Of a stretch of DNA of 64,000 bases, positions 23,507-32,730 are shown piece by piece. Origin of the DNA: Flabesymbios commensalis (Eukaryota; Annelida; Polychaeta; Terebellida; Flabelligeridae). Under the pieces are notes generated by a model that was not told the DNA's origin, did not search any database, and worked only from the letters and a program-made list of their open reading frames with translations. Numbering within the stretch: the stretch's first letter is position 1; each line of letters starts with the position of its first letter. The stretch covers positions 83,782,599 to 83,846,598 of the forward strand of contig OZ024908.1 of assembly GCA_964017125.1 (NCBI GenBank), given 5' to 3'. The translations under genes were made by a program, and so were the position numbers.

Positions 23507-23709
23507 CCCTTAAAATGCCATATTTTTGCATAAACTATGGAGACAAATGGTTTTTTTAATTTGAAGTCGTTATTAATGTCTTAAAGCTCCCTTAGATTTG
23601 AATACCTGTGGGTCTACGCTCATTATCAAGTATTTTTAATATTTCAGTGCAGAGACCGACTTTAGAGGTCAGATTCTGACGTTCAAAGTCCGTCCTAGCG
23701 CTTAAAGGG
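23507..23709 (-). mobile_element. TTAA-CCCTTT MITE, type alpha, copy 4
   Basis: TTAA at 23710-23713; the other side has TCAA. It is the inverted-arm duplicate of the element at 18589-18796, with the same body words. Confidence 0.85.
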
Positions 23710-25339
23710 TTAAAAAATATGTTTTTGTCTTATTATTGGATCACATGTATCATACAGTTTAATTTGGCACCAAATGTGCTTATGTAGATATATTTAAACA
23801 ATGTCATGGATTAAAATAGCGATTTTAAAATTTTTATATAAAAAACACGAAAAAAGTCATAAAATGTTATTTTCTGAGAAAACGCAGCGTCTGCGGCATT
23901 TAAGAAATGGGTTTTCAGAATCAGCATGAAATTCTGAGTTAGAAACAATCTTCAAACCTTTTGGGCTCAGACACGTAATTAAAAGTGGTTCATCTCACAG
24001 ACTACTATGCGTTATCTGTGAGAATTACCGGACCACCAGAACCACCAAGATAATATCCAAGCACTGCGACGTATACCATACATATGTGGAAAAGATCGAA
24101 GGCGTTAAAATATTGTCATACTTTGGTGGTGATTCTGTAAATTGAATTTGCATAGCAGGCTTAGTGATAGTGATAGTGCACAACTATGTTTTGACCACAT
24201 TCGATTGCAACTTTGTGTTTAGTGTTTCTCTAATGACATCTAGACGTGTTGGTAGTAGATTTAGGCTATCCATGTATGTTACCCTTAGTTGGGGAAGTGT
24301 GGCCTCTGTTATTTGATTTTTCTAGCCAGACACCGTAGATGTGATAGCCATAGATATACAGGCCATCCAAGTTAATAATTATACCCCGACATCGAAACAT
24401 CTGATGGTCTTGGAATGTCCTTGATGTCATTAGTGTTGAATAATTTAACTGTATGTGTTTCCTATAAGGTTTAATGGCTAATAGTTTGTATGTAAATGAG
24501 CATTTGCCTTGTCTTTGTATCAGATGATCAGTCTGAATACTAACATTTTCTGGAATTTGGTGAAAGCCTAAGGACAAAGGTAGGGACTACTACATTTTGA
24601 TAACAGATACCAGCAGTATCGTGAAGGCTGTTGCTGCCTGATAGAGTATGCGTTTTACAATCTCATCGCAGTTGTCCCAGGCAATTGATGTGGTAAGACA
24701 TGTAAACTGCAACAAGCCATCAGGTGTTGCTTTGTCACGATATCATATTGTAGTTGCAATTTCTGTTTCCAATGACTCCAATGCTGTATGCTTATGGTAA
24801 TTGATGGCATGTCCAAATCTAATCAAATTAACCAAAACACTTCTGCTACCAGTTATACATTTTATCCCCATCCCAAGTCAAATGTATTTTCCTGGTTCAA
24901 TGCGACCTCTTTTGACAAGAAAAATAAAGCCATCAGATCGGTTTTTCTTCTGCCTTCAGAATTATGTCACACAGTGATTTTGCTTGAGAATGCCTCGTTG
25001 TGCATTCCGTTACTTTCGGCGTGACAAGCAGAACCCCAAATATGTCAGCTCTTCTGATAAATAATGTCGTATAGGTAGGAGTGGTGATATTTAGCTTCTT
25101 TAGAATAATATGCGGTCATCCTTCAAGATTTTAGCTGCATTTTGAATGGCATTTGCATTATGAAGTGTCTGGCAGTCACCTAGAGGCTTCCTTTTTCCTG
25201 TGCCAGTCATTCTAATGATGTGATCACAGAACAAACACACTTTTGGTAGTACACCAGTGGAGCTGGTGCATGATGTTTCATTAATATCTGATCGCAAGAG
25301 ATGTGATATAATTGTGATGTTATCATCTTCACGTTCCAT

Positions 25340-25660
25340 GAACTACGGACGTCATTATTTTTTGTATTTATAACAGGACAAACTAGAGGGGAATTGTGAC
25401 TTTTGAAGTAACAAGAATATTTGGGCTAGGTTTTATGATTTCTGGCGGCCATTTTAAATTTTGGTGGGTTATTTTTATTATGACAGATTGATTCCAATTT
25501 TGCGCATGAGTTCTTGGCGGCCATTTTGAACTGGAATTTTAAAGAACTTATAAGGAAACGAATGACTTCGACAGTGTTATATCAGACTGTTATATCAGAC
25601 TATTGGGCCTGTTTTTAACTGATGGTTAACTCCATGTGAAGCAGTTAACTGCAGTTTGCT
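25340..25660. other. Flank of copy 2
   Basis: Contains two GGCGGCCATTTT words about 70 bp apart and no coding signal. Any 5' end or promoter of copy 2 would lie here, but none could be identified. Confidence 0.35.
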
Positions 25661-25845
25661 AAAACGTGCCTATCCAACTGGGCCGGTTCTTAACAACATG
25701 TAATATACATATACAACTGGGCTGGTTCTTAACAACGTGCCTATCCAACTGGGCCGGTTCCCAACAACGTGTCTATCCAACTGGGCTGGTTATTAGCAAC
25801 CAACCGGGCTGGTTCTTAACAACGTGTTCTTAACAACGTGTATAG
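25661..25845 (+). repeat. Short tandem repeat with CCAACTGGGCYGGTTC
   Basis: About five diverged units with TATCCAACTGGGCCGGTTCT and AACAACGTG. Unit length varies from about 30 to 50 bp. Confidence 0.8.
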
Positions 25846-26865
25846 TATGCACATGCCAAGATTTGTACCAAAACACATAGATAGTATGCACCGGTGGATA
25901 GTACGCATTCGGGTACGCGCCAGGGTTGTGAGTATCTATACAAGTTGTATGGGGGATGTGTGAGGTATGTCTTTATTACTCAAGGCATTCAGAATGTGGT
26001 TCATCCCAGTTGGTTACACATGAACATAATTGATTTGCCAGTATAGATTATATCGAATAAACAAAATGATTTGGTGAATATACAAGCTATGACCAATATA
26101 AATATATAAAATTAGGAAAAACTGTCTGAGAAGTGTTGTATCACTGTCTGCGACGCTAACTCACATTGAGTTGACGTTTTGTGTTTGAATAGAATTGCAA
26201 TGGGCAAATGTAGCATTAAAAAGTTTTTACTGTCCATACCAAATACACAATATTAGTTCAATACTGGGCCACTGTCTGCGACGCTTGCCCGGAATTGAAA
26301 CATTGGATAAATGTATTTTTTATTATGAAATCTAGAGACTAAAGGGTGGAGTCGGTCTGCACATAGGGGAACCCTGTTCACCCTCCTGTTTTCATTCAAG
26401 CAATGAATGGAGAATCACCTGACATGTACATCATTAAACCAACATTATAGGCATATTGCCGTGCAAGCCATATCTGCTCACTTTGCAAGTGAGCAGATAC
26501 TACCTTTTGCCTTGAAGAGCAACATAGTGATCCAGAAAATCATGGATAAATCCGGAAGAACATGATGGATGACTTAGAAAAGTCATAGCACTCTGGGAAT
26601 GTTGTGTCAAAATTTCAAGTTGAATTGATAAATATATGCAGGGAGATATAGCCTCTCACAAAAACCTGCACAGAATAATAAGTTTAAAGAACCAGACAAA
26701 AACTATGCGCCGCGTAATACGGCTCAGGGAACGACATTAGGTGGACCTGTGAAACCGCTTTAATACCTTAACACTCACCAGGTGGTGGTAGTGAATGTAG
26801 CGTGTTTAGTGATATTGCTTTAAACATCAGCCTTTACCTGTTTACACGAAATATAATTTTATTAA
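25846..26865. other. Intergenic DNA with repeat fragments
   Basis: Fragments of the CCCAGCAAACAC repeat (CACTGTCTGCGACGC) occur at about 26140-26175 and 26270-26290. A 29-bp hairpin ATCTGCTCACTTTGCAAGTG lies at 26472-26500 and resembles the TCGTCCCCTTGG foldback core. No gene found. Confidence 0.45.
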
Positions 26866-26945
26866 CCCTTTCACCACATGGGCCGTCACCACGGTGGCCT
26901 CCCGGTGTACATTGGGGTACTACAGCCGTCACCACGACGGCTCAA
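26866..26945. repeat. TTAA-CCCTTT end with GCCGTCACCACGG repeat
   Basis: TTAA at 26862-26865 followed by CCCTTTCACCACATGGG and two copies of GCCGTCACCACGRYGG. It is the left end of a further element of the CCCTTT family. A right end was not found. Confidence 0.45.
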
Positions 26946-27557
26946 TTATATGATGTTATACATTTGGCGACTCTACATTTCAGGCGACTCTACGTTTACT
27001 AAACATTTCAAAAATCGCAAGTGCACACTTTGTAAATTTTAAAATTGGTTGTCTCTCATTCCCATCAAACCCCAATAGAATGATATTTAGGATATAATTA
27101 ACTAACGTTATGCACATTCTGACTAAAATGGAAAAAAAAGACATAAAATACTTTTACAATACCAATCCTACATTTGGCCTAATCACGTCATGTTTACTGA
27201 CCTAATAAGCGGTTTTAATAAGAGTTTTTTCGATAATGCCATATTAAAGGTGTCCTGTTTCGGAACCAGTACATGTTTTTTTTATTAATACCATTTGACG
27301 AAAGTTTTGTAATTTTTGTGCTGGTCCAGTTGAGTACAAGGTACATATCATACTAATATGTCTAACGGATAACACAATAAAGGAAGAGTTATTTATTCAT
27401 GCTAACGGTACATAGATAAAATATGAATAATTTAGGCATATGAATAACACAAACAAACTAGTATTCCTATGCGCAAAATTTAAAATAACACCGATGTGCG
27501 AAAACCTGCGATTAGATTTTAAAAATCAGAAAGACTGAAGTAGAAACTGTTGACTAG
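26946..27557. other. No recognisable feature
   Basis: AT-rich spacer before the CAGT tract. No gene signal on either strand. Confidence 0.35.
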
Positions 27558-27682
27558 TCAGTCAGTCAGTCAGTCAGTCAGTCAGTCAGTCAGTCAGTCA
27601 TGTACCACTGAGCCAGTCAATTAGTCGGGTCAATCAGTCAGCCAGTCAGTCAGTCAGTTAGTCAGTCTGTCAGTCAGTTAGG
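27558..27682. repeat. (CAGT)n microsatellite, interrupted
   Basis: About ten perfect CAGT units, then an interrupted continuation. The word CATGTACCACTG occurs on both sides (about 27600 and 27683), so the tract has been duplicated with its flank. Confidence 0.95.
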
Positions 27683-27719
27683 CATGTACCACTGTTTTAT
27701 GAGAAATGTATTTTACCAG

Positions 27720-29103
27720 TTACTGAATATTTATATATGTGACAATTTGATATGTATTGTATATACATGTCTCTTGCATGATTATTATAAACGTAGACTG
27801 TAATTTTACATAAATTATCATGTTGAACAGACCAGCAGTTATGATATTAATCGGCATCAATACAATAAATATAATAAGACAGTTATAATCGTCTGACACA
27901 ATGACCTGTACTTTTACAAAATAAACGTATGCAATGTACAACCTGTTTAATACATCAGCACAAATGGGGCTGCATAATGTCACAACCATTTTCAAACGAG
28001 TCCTTTCGTTGTTTTTATTTGCACGATTTAAAATTGTACTATTACGTTTTATTGAAAGAATGAAAGAAATCACAGAAAATAGCACTGCGGCCAGACACGC
28101 TATATTAATGATTGTCGCCATAGTCAGTAATATATCGTCTTTATACCTAGTGTAGGTGTGACAATCTGCAAACGAACAAACCTGGTCAAGAAACACTCTA
28201 TCCTTATGAAGTCTAAAAGACATAATGACTATGTACAATGTCATTAGCGTTATCCACGGAGAAGGACTTTTAATTACGGTTAATCGTAACCATCTACACT
28301 GATGTTTAAATGGAAATATAGTTTTGAGCACCACATCTATTACATGGTAAGTTTTGAACATCATGCACCCCTGAAAAGCAATGAAGGAAAATCCATTTAT
28401 CAACATACAGAATAATCCTTTTCTAAATTGTATCGTGTCCACATTTATCACATCAGCAACAGCTAAGAAAAATAAATATATAGAGCAAATAACATCGGCA
28501 AATAATTTGTTTGTAATTGTCATGATGTAATTCTTTGCTAGATTTTTACTAGTTCTATTATACATAGTGAAATGAACCACTAACGACATCAATGACGAAA
28601 CCGTAGCACCGGCAACTAGGCAGTGAAAGCACAACTTAAACGTTTCATTTACGAGTTTGGGACAGTTATAATCTACATTGTCAATTCTACATTTGATATT
28701 TTGGGACAGAAGGCAGCATAAAATTGCATCAGTGACATGAACGTAAATTGTATTTAGACCACCGGAAGAGAATTGAAGGTTCATGATATGATGGAACTGA
28801 ACAAATTCTATTTTCAGGATTTTGAAACGTTTCATGATTTGATTCATAGTAAAATCGACCACCATAAAAGGATTTCGACTTAAATCCAAAAGAGTTAAAA
28901 ACCTTAACTGGGAATGTTTATTGGCAAAATGTGTCAGTAAATTTTGTCTCAAATTCAAGTATATAACCTTATCAAATATGGCGATGCGAAGAAAGGTTGT
29001 TGATCGAATACTATTATTGGTAAAATCTGCGAGTATAATGGACTGAGAAGACGAAGAGCTATTAATATGTATAGCTTCAATTGCTGTATGCGATATTAGA
29101 TTT
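27720..29103 (-). CDS. Leucine-rich-repeat GPCR (LGR/relaxin-receptor-like), C-terminal exon
   Basis: A single open frame reads from a possible splice acceptor (TATACAG, 29110-29104) to a stop at 27720. The first about 130 residues hold LRR-like pattern (SIILADFTNNSI, KVIYLNLRQN, LTLLDLSRNPF). A cysteine-containing hinge follows (KCRIDNVDYNCPKL), then seven hydrophobic segments. Segment 2 (NKLFADVICSIYLFFLAVAD) and the end of segment 3 (VVLKTIFPFKHQCRW) resemble glycoprotein-hormone/relaxin receptors, which signal from the plasma membrane through G proteins. Segment 7 is MPINIITAGLFNMIIY in place of NPxxY. The Arg of the usual E/DRY is not visible at HVIDVVL. Ligand and coupling cannot be inferred. 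Earlier exons were not identified, and no ATG is needed if this is an internal exon. Confidence 0.7.
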
Positions 29104-29236
29104 CTGTATAAAAGACATTTAAATGTATTAGTTCAACATTATCAAGGTAAATTGTGCTATATACGTACTGTCAGTGTCCCCTTCCGCGAGATCAAAGCTG
29201 CTTTTAAATAATATATAACTCTTTGATCAATAATTC

Positions 29237-29669
29237 TTTCATTCATGTATGTTTGCTTGCTTGATGGTTTGCTTGATTGCGTGTTCGCTTGTTTATTTAA
29301 TTGCTCACTTACTTCTCTGCTTGCTTGATTGATGCTGGCTCGTTCGTTCGTTCGTTTGTTCGTTCGTTTCTTCGTCATCACATTCGTTTATTCGTTCGCT
29401 CGTTTGTTTGTTCGTCTGTACGTCCGCACGTTCGCTCGTTCGTTAGTTAATTCGTTCGTTCGTTCGTTAGTTAGTTCGTGCGTTCTTTCATTCATTTTGT
29501 TTGTTTGTTTGTTTGTTTGTTTGTTTGTTTGTGTGTGTGTTTGTTTGTTTGTTTGTTTGTTTGTTTGTTTGTTTGTTTGTTTGTTTGTTTGTTTGTTTGT
29601 TTGTCTGTTTGTCTGTTTGTTTGTTTGTTTGTTTGTTTGTTTGTTTGTTTGTTTGTTTGTTCGTTCGTT

Positions 29670-29700
<31 letters not shown>

Positions 29701-30026
29701 TCGTTCGTTCGTTCGTTCGTTCGTTCGTTCGTTCGTTCGTTCGTTCGTTCGTTCGTTCGTTCGTTCGTTCGTTCGTTCGTTCGTTCGTTCGTTCGTTCGT
29801 TCGTTCGTTCGTTCGTTCGTTCGTTCGTTCGTTCGTTCGTTCGTTCGTTCGTTCGTTCGTTCGTTCGTTCGTTCGTTCGTTCGTTCGTTTGTTCGTTTGT
29901 TCGTTTGTTTGTTTGTTTGTTTGTTTGTTTGTTTGTTTGTTTGTTTGTTTGTTTGTTTGTTTGTTTGTTTGTTTGTTTGTTTGTTTGTTTGTTTGTTTGT
30001 TTGTTTGTTTGTTTGTTTGTTTGTTA
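29237..30026. repeat. Tetranucleotide tract in three blocks (GTTT, GTTC, GTTT)
   Basis: A degenerate leader (to about 29500) is followed by (TTTG)n with a short (TG)n, then about 58 TTCG units (about 29660-29887), then about 34 further TTTG units. It lacks stops in several frames on both strands, which makes 190-230-codon spurious frames. Confidence 0.97.
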
Positions 30027-30316
30027 ACATATGGACAAACAGCAGCACCAGTACCATAGCACATTTTTGTGCATCACATTTGTCAGTTGTTCTCCTAATT
30101 CGATCATGTAGAAGTTCTGATCAGTCAGGTATCAAACAAAGTGTGGTTTCAGGACTTTAGGTTTAGTGTGACCAGAAGATATAATATTTATTTTCCATAC
30201 ACGTGGATATACTACCAATTTTATATAGCATTTATCAAGCTGAAATTCATCATTTCTTTGATTTTTTACATGATTTATTACCCTATAATCAGCAGTACTG
30301 CATTTTTTAAAGGAAA

Positions 30317-30371
<55 letters not shown>
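30317..30371. repeat. (TA)n microsatellite
   Basis: About 27 TA units. Confidence 0.97.
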
Positions 30372-30374
<3 letters not shown>

Positions 30375-30501
30375 CATGTCAAGATTTAGTATTAAATATT
30401 ACTTACTGCTTATAAAATATATCCCCGTGTGTGGTTCGCCAGAAATCTGTTCGTTTATTAATCTTTTTAATTATTTTATATCTTGGGCTGGCCATCTTTA
30501 C

Positions 30502-30929
30502 ATGCATATCACATTTACATGGCAACATCGGTGGTTGAACCGTCAGACGGAATCCATCATGGGAGAAACCAATAAAGACTGTATTACCCACTCCAAGGGT
30601 GTATTCCTCTATACGATTCTGCCTCCTTTTTAGAACGAGTAGTATAAATGTGCAGTTTCTGCAGGTCACAGGGCAGTGCTTACTATAGGTTCCGGTGATT
30701 CCACCTCCAGTGTGCTCCTCTAGGCCTTCTCTGAATATCAGATGTCTAGAGTTCTCCAGATGTCTCATCAGGTGGTAATAACCATAGCAGTCGGAGGATG
30801 TAGCGTGATTATAGCCAGCCAATCTGATAAAATGCTTACCGTAACTCGTTTTCTGACATACTGACACTTCCAGCCTTAACATTAGCTGCCTATTGTTTGT
30901 TCCCCGGCACACATCCTTGAATACAGCTG
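30502..30929 (-). CDS. Putative cysteine-rich extracellular exon, family not recognised
   Basis: An open reverse-strand stretch between a good acceptor (ATGCTACAG at 30938-30930) and a possible donor (GTAAAG, 30501-30496) in a frame that stays open to 30403. The product is rich in beta-prone sequence and has about eight Cys, including SSDCYGYYH, HCPVTCRNCTF and the ending MLPCKC. GNTVFIGFSHDGFRLTV recalls the final strands of CUB-like domains, but no family could be assigned. It lies 1.4 kb upstream of the GPCR exon on the same strand and could belong to that gene or to another. Confidence 0.4.
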
Positions 30930-30972
30930 TAGCATAATATAAATATAGAAATACCTCATGTATTCTACCCAT

Positions 30973-31283
30973 CCTGTCATATACGGTGGGTCAACATTTC
31001 CCCTGCATCGGGCCGTGAAATGATGTGCTGTGAAATGATGTGTTTCTCCGATGACAAAGTGATGCGTCGACAGATATATAATAGGCCTATTAATATATAC
31101 ATGTACAACATTTAATATACCCTTGATGATATTGTCCCAATTACACTAATATCATGACGGTCTCCATTTCGGGTCAACGCTGACATTAAAAGTGTTGACA
31201 CCATTTAATTTGGGTTTGAGCTGCGCCAGTCATAGTGCCCAGTCATAGTGGTTTACTTTAAAACATGATACTTAGAACATTAA
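30973..31283. other. No recognisable feature
   Basis: Intergenic. Contains only a short internal duplication of AAATGATGTG near 31018-31040. Confidence 0.35.
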
Positions 31284-31337
31284 CCCTTTCGCTGCAAAGA
31301 GCGACTATAGTCGTTTCTATTCTATTTTATTACCAGG
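31284..31337. repeat. CCCTTT-ended fragment
   Basis: TTAA at 31280-31283 followed by CCCTTTCGCTGCAAAGAGCG and a GACTATAGTC palindrome. It runs up to GGTTAACC at 31336-31343. Too short for a complete element of the known types. Confidence 0.4.
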
Positions 31338-31341
31338 TTAA

Positions 31342-31584
31342 CCATTTACGTCCTCACGATGCATCAAAGCATCTTTTACATCCCTGAAAACAGACTTAAT
31401 TTTTCTACAACCAAGGGTTTCAGAACGAAAATTTTCACGAAACTGGTTTATCAATACATGGCAATTTTCTTTAATTTTGAAACCACATCAAATCATCTTC
31501 AACCACTACAAGTCGAGAATTGCGACAGCAATTCGCGGCTTGTAGTGGATGAAGATGACAATGGTAAATTCAGACTCGAGAGGG
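31342..31584 (-). mobile_element. TTAA-CCCTTT MITE, type beta, inverted copy
   Basis: TTAA at 31338-31341 and 31585-31588. Reverse complement of the element type at 899-1149, with the same TTCATCCACTACAAG hairpin at 31495-31560 and the TACATCCCTGAAAACAGA body. Confidence 0.8.
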
Positions 31585-31588
31585 TTAA

Positions 31589-31762
31589 ATCATAGTTATA
31601 TTGAGAATGAAATGAGCGTTTAGACATCGAGATTTGCAAATGTTTAGTCTCAAACTAGTCAAATATGAGTGATTTTCACCCACATGGATTTTTGGGTCGC
31701 GGTGGCGAGACACAACATCAAGTGGGTGAATATTTAAAGTATTTGATTTAGCGCTTTAGGGG
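31589..31762 (-). mobile_element. TTAA element, type gamma, inverted copy
   Basis: Shares the TTAA at 31585-31588 with its neighbour and ends in GCGCTTTAGGGGTTAA. Contains the GGGTCGCGGTGGCGAGACAC hairpin core of type gamma. Two TTAA elements abut here at a single TTAA. Confidence 0.65.
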
Positions 31763-31766
31763 TTAA

Positions 31767-32289
31767 AAATAGATATTTTCTAATGGGGTGACGAGATCAA
31801 CCACCTTCATGTTATGTTGACAGTACCGTCGATTTACTGAATAAAATAATCCTGCTGCTATGTAAGCCGCCGAATAAACATGATAAATAAAACTGGACAA
31901 TTATGCGATATTTACTCCTTATTAATTGTGTATCTGCGGATTACATTACCATATCCAGGCATGATATAATTCTCAATGGGAGCCTTATTTTAAAGCTGAA
32001 CACTTTTTACATTATTTTTCCTGTTGCAAAGGAACAGGTTAAAAAACGCTTTGCTTTCAACAGCAGATCTGATGCAGCTCTCGTATCATTGATTACTGAT
32101 GCGGTTAAACAGTGCATGACAGGTCAACTACGGCAGTAGAGTTTTTGAAATTAGGTAATTTGGGATGAATAGAGTTACCCCTTATTATTTATTCAACTAG
32201 TGTAATTGTGGAGATTTCTGACCTGAGGATATGTATGTATGTGTAGGCCTATGTATATGTTTATTACCTCCAATTCTGAAGCTCATACA
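31767..32289. other. No recognisable gene
   Basis: A 78-codon frame at 31903-32139 shows no recognisable domain and is not supported as a gene. Confidence 0.3.
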
Positions 32290-32690
32290 ATTCTTTTTAC
32301 ATTTCACTCAATATAATTCTATTTAACAAAACATACAACATATTTACATTCATTTACGTCTTATTAGCTATTTAGTTATGAGCTATTTAGTGATTTCTGA
32401 ACTTTACACATTTTATAGATAAAAGATAATATTGCACAGTATATGTTTTGCCATTTTTGTGTGAATTTACATTTCATTCCGGACAGTAGGAAACAAGCCT
32501 TTTCCTTACTGGTTAAGTGTGTAGGGTATCTCAGCATTGGAGTAGGCATAACAGCATATAACAGCATATAACATTTCTTGTCGTACCACACCAAGGTTAA
32601 CATTCATACACTCAAAGAGAAGATGCCATACTGATTCAGTCATATATACATCACATAATTTACATATTGGTGTTTCTCTGATCTATCGCG
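32290..32690 (-). mobile_element. LINE ORF2 C-terminal remnant
   Basis: The reverse strand encodes TPICKLCDVYMTESVWHLLF followed by EC, the CxxC...H...C block found at the end of ORF2 in several non-LTR clades. The downstream sequence changes frame. A small fragment only. Confidence 0.5.
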
Positions 32691-32730
32691 CAGTATTACC
32701 TTATTAACCTTAGGACTAAACGAACCATTT

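Larger units (their letters stand above)
22764..24006 (+). repeat. Right arm of the 1.2-kb inverted repeat
   Basis: Starts with the last about 21 codons of the nuclease-like CDS on the + strand (GDDELYYLSDEEYDSDSD, stop at 22830-22832) and continues through the same 3' flank as the left arm. It lies inside the coding region of copy 2 and replaces roughly 200 codons between GGPVILTD and the VNHLQEIK block. No target duplication or terminal inverted repeats were seen at its edges. Confidence 0.85.
19456..25339 (-). pseudogene. Copy 2 of a FEN1/XPG-like multicopy family, decayed and interrupted
   Basis: Reverse-strand pieces run N to C. At 25339-25090 a Cys-rich start (VCLFC, then AKYHHS). At about 24830-24610 GHAINYH, KATPDGLLQF, TSIAWDNCDE. 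At about 24500-24010 PTRLDVIRETLN and LGYYLGGSGGPVILTD. At 22750-22320 NLYCLFTGKAASD and CKVKNFAAGG. At 20910-20610 VFTYPLTPVPLSLAHVNG. At 20560 RVDFVCDTC with SIKNVERN. At 20210-20180 SNEEADTR, then NDTDV. At about 19938-19925 GSDY with GKVRALALL. A C-terminal acidic tail ends near 19458. The series FVCD...ER, EEAD, DTDV, TGSDY...GK matches the acidic active-site series of FEN1/XPG (PIN-like) nucleases. The family itself is known to me only as uncharacterised. A transposon (20892-22315) and an inverted copy of its own 3' end (22764-24006) interrupt it. The pieces lie in several frames. Confidence 0.7.

Noticed and set aside
29329-30160. Overlapping long open frames of 190-232 codons on both strands
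   Set aside because: They are read-throughs of the tetranucleotide tract (Phe-Val-Cys-Leu, Thr-Asn-Lys-Gln and similar repeats) and exist in several frames at once.
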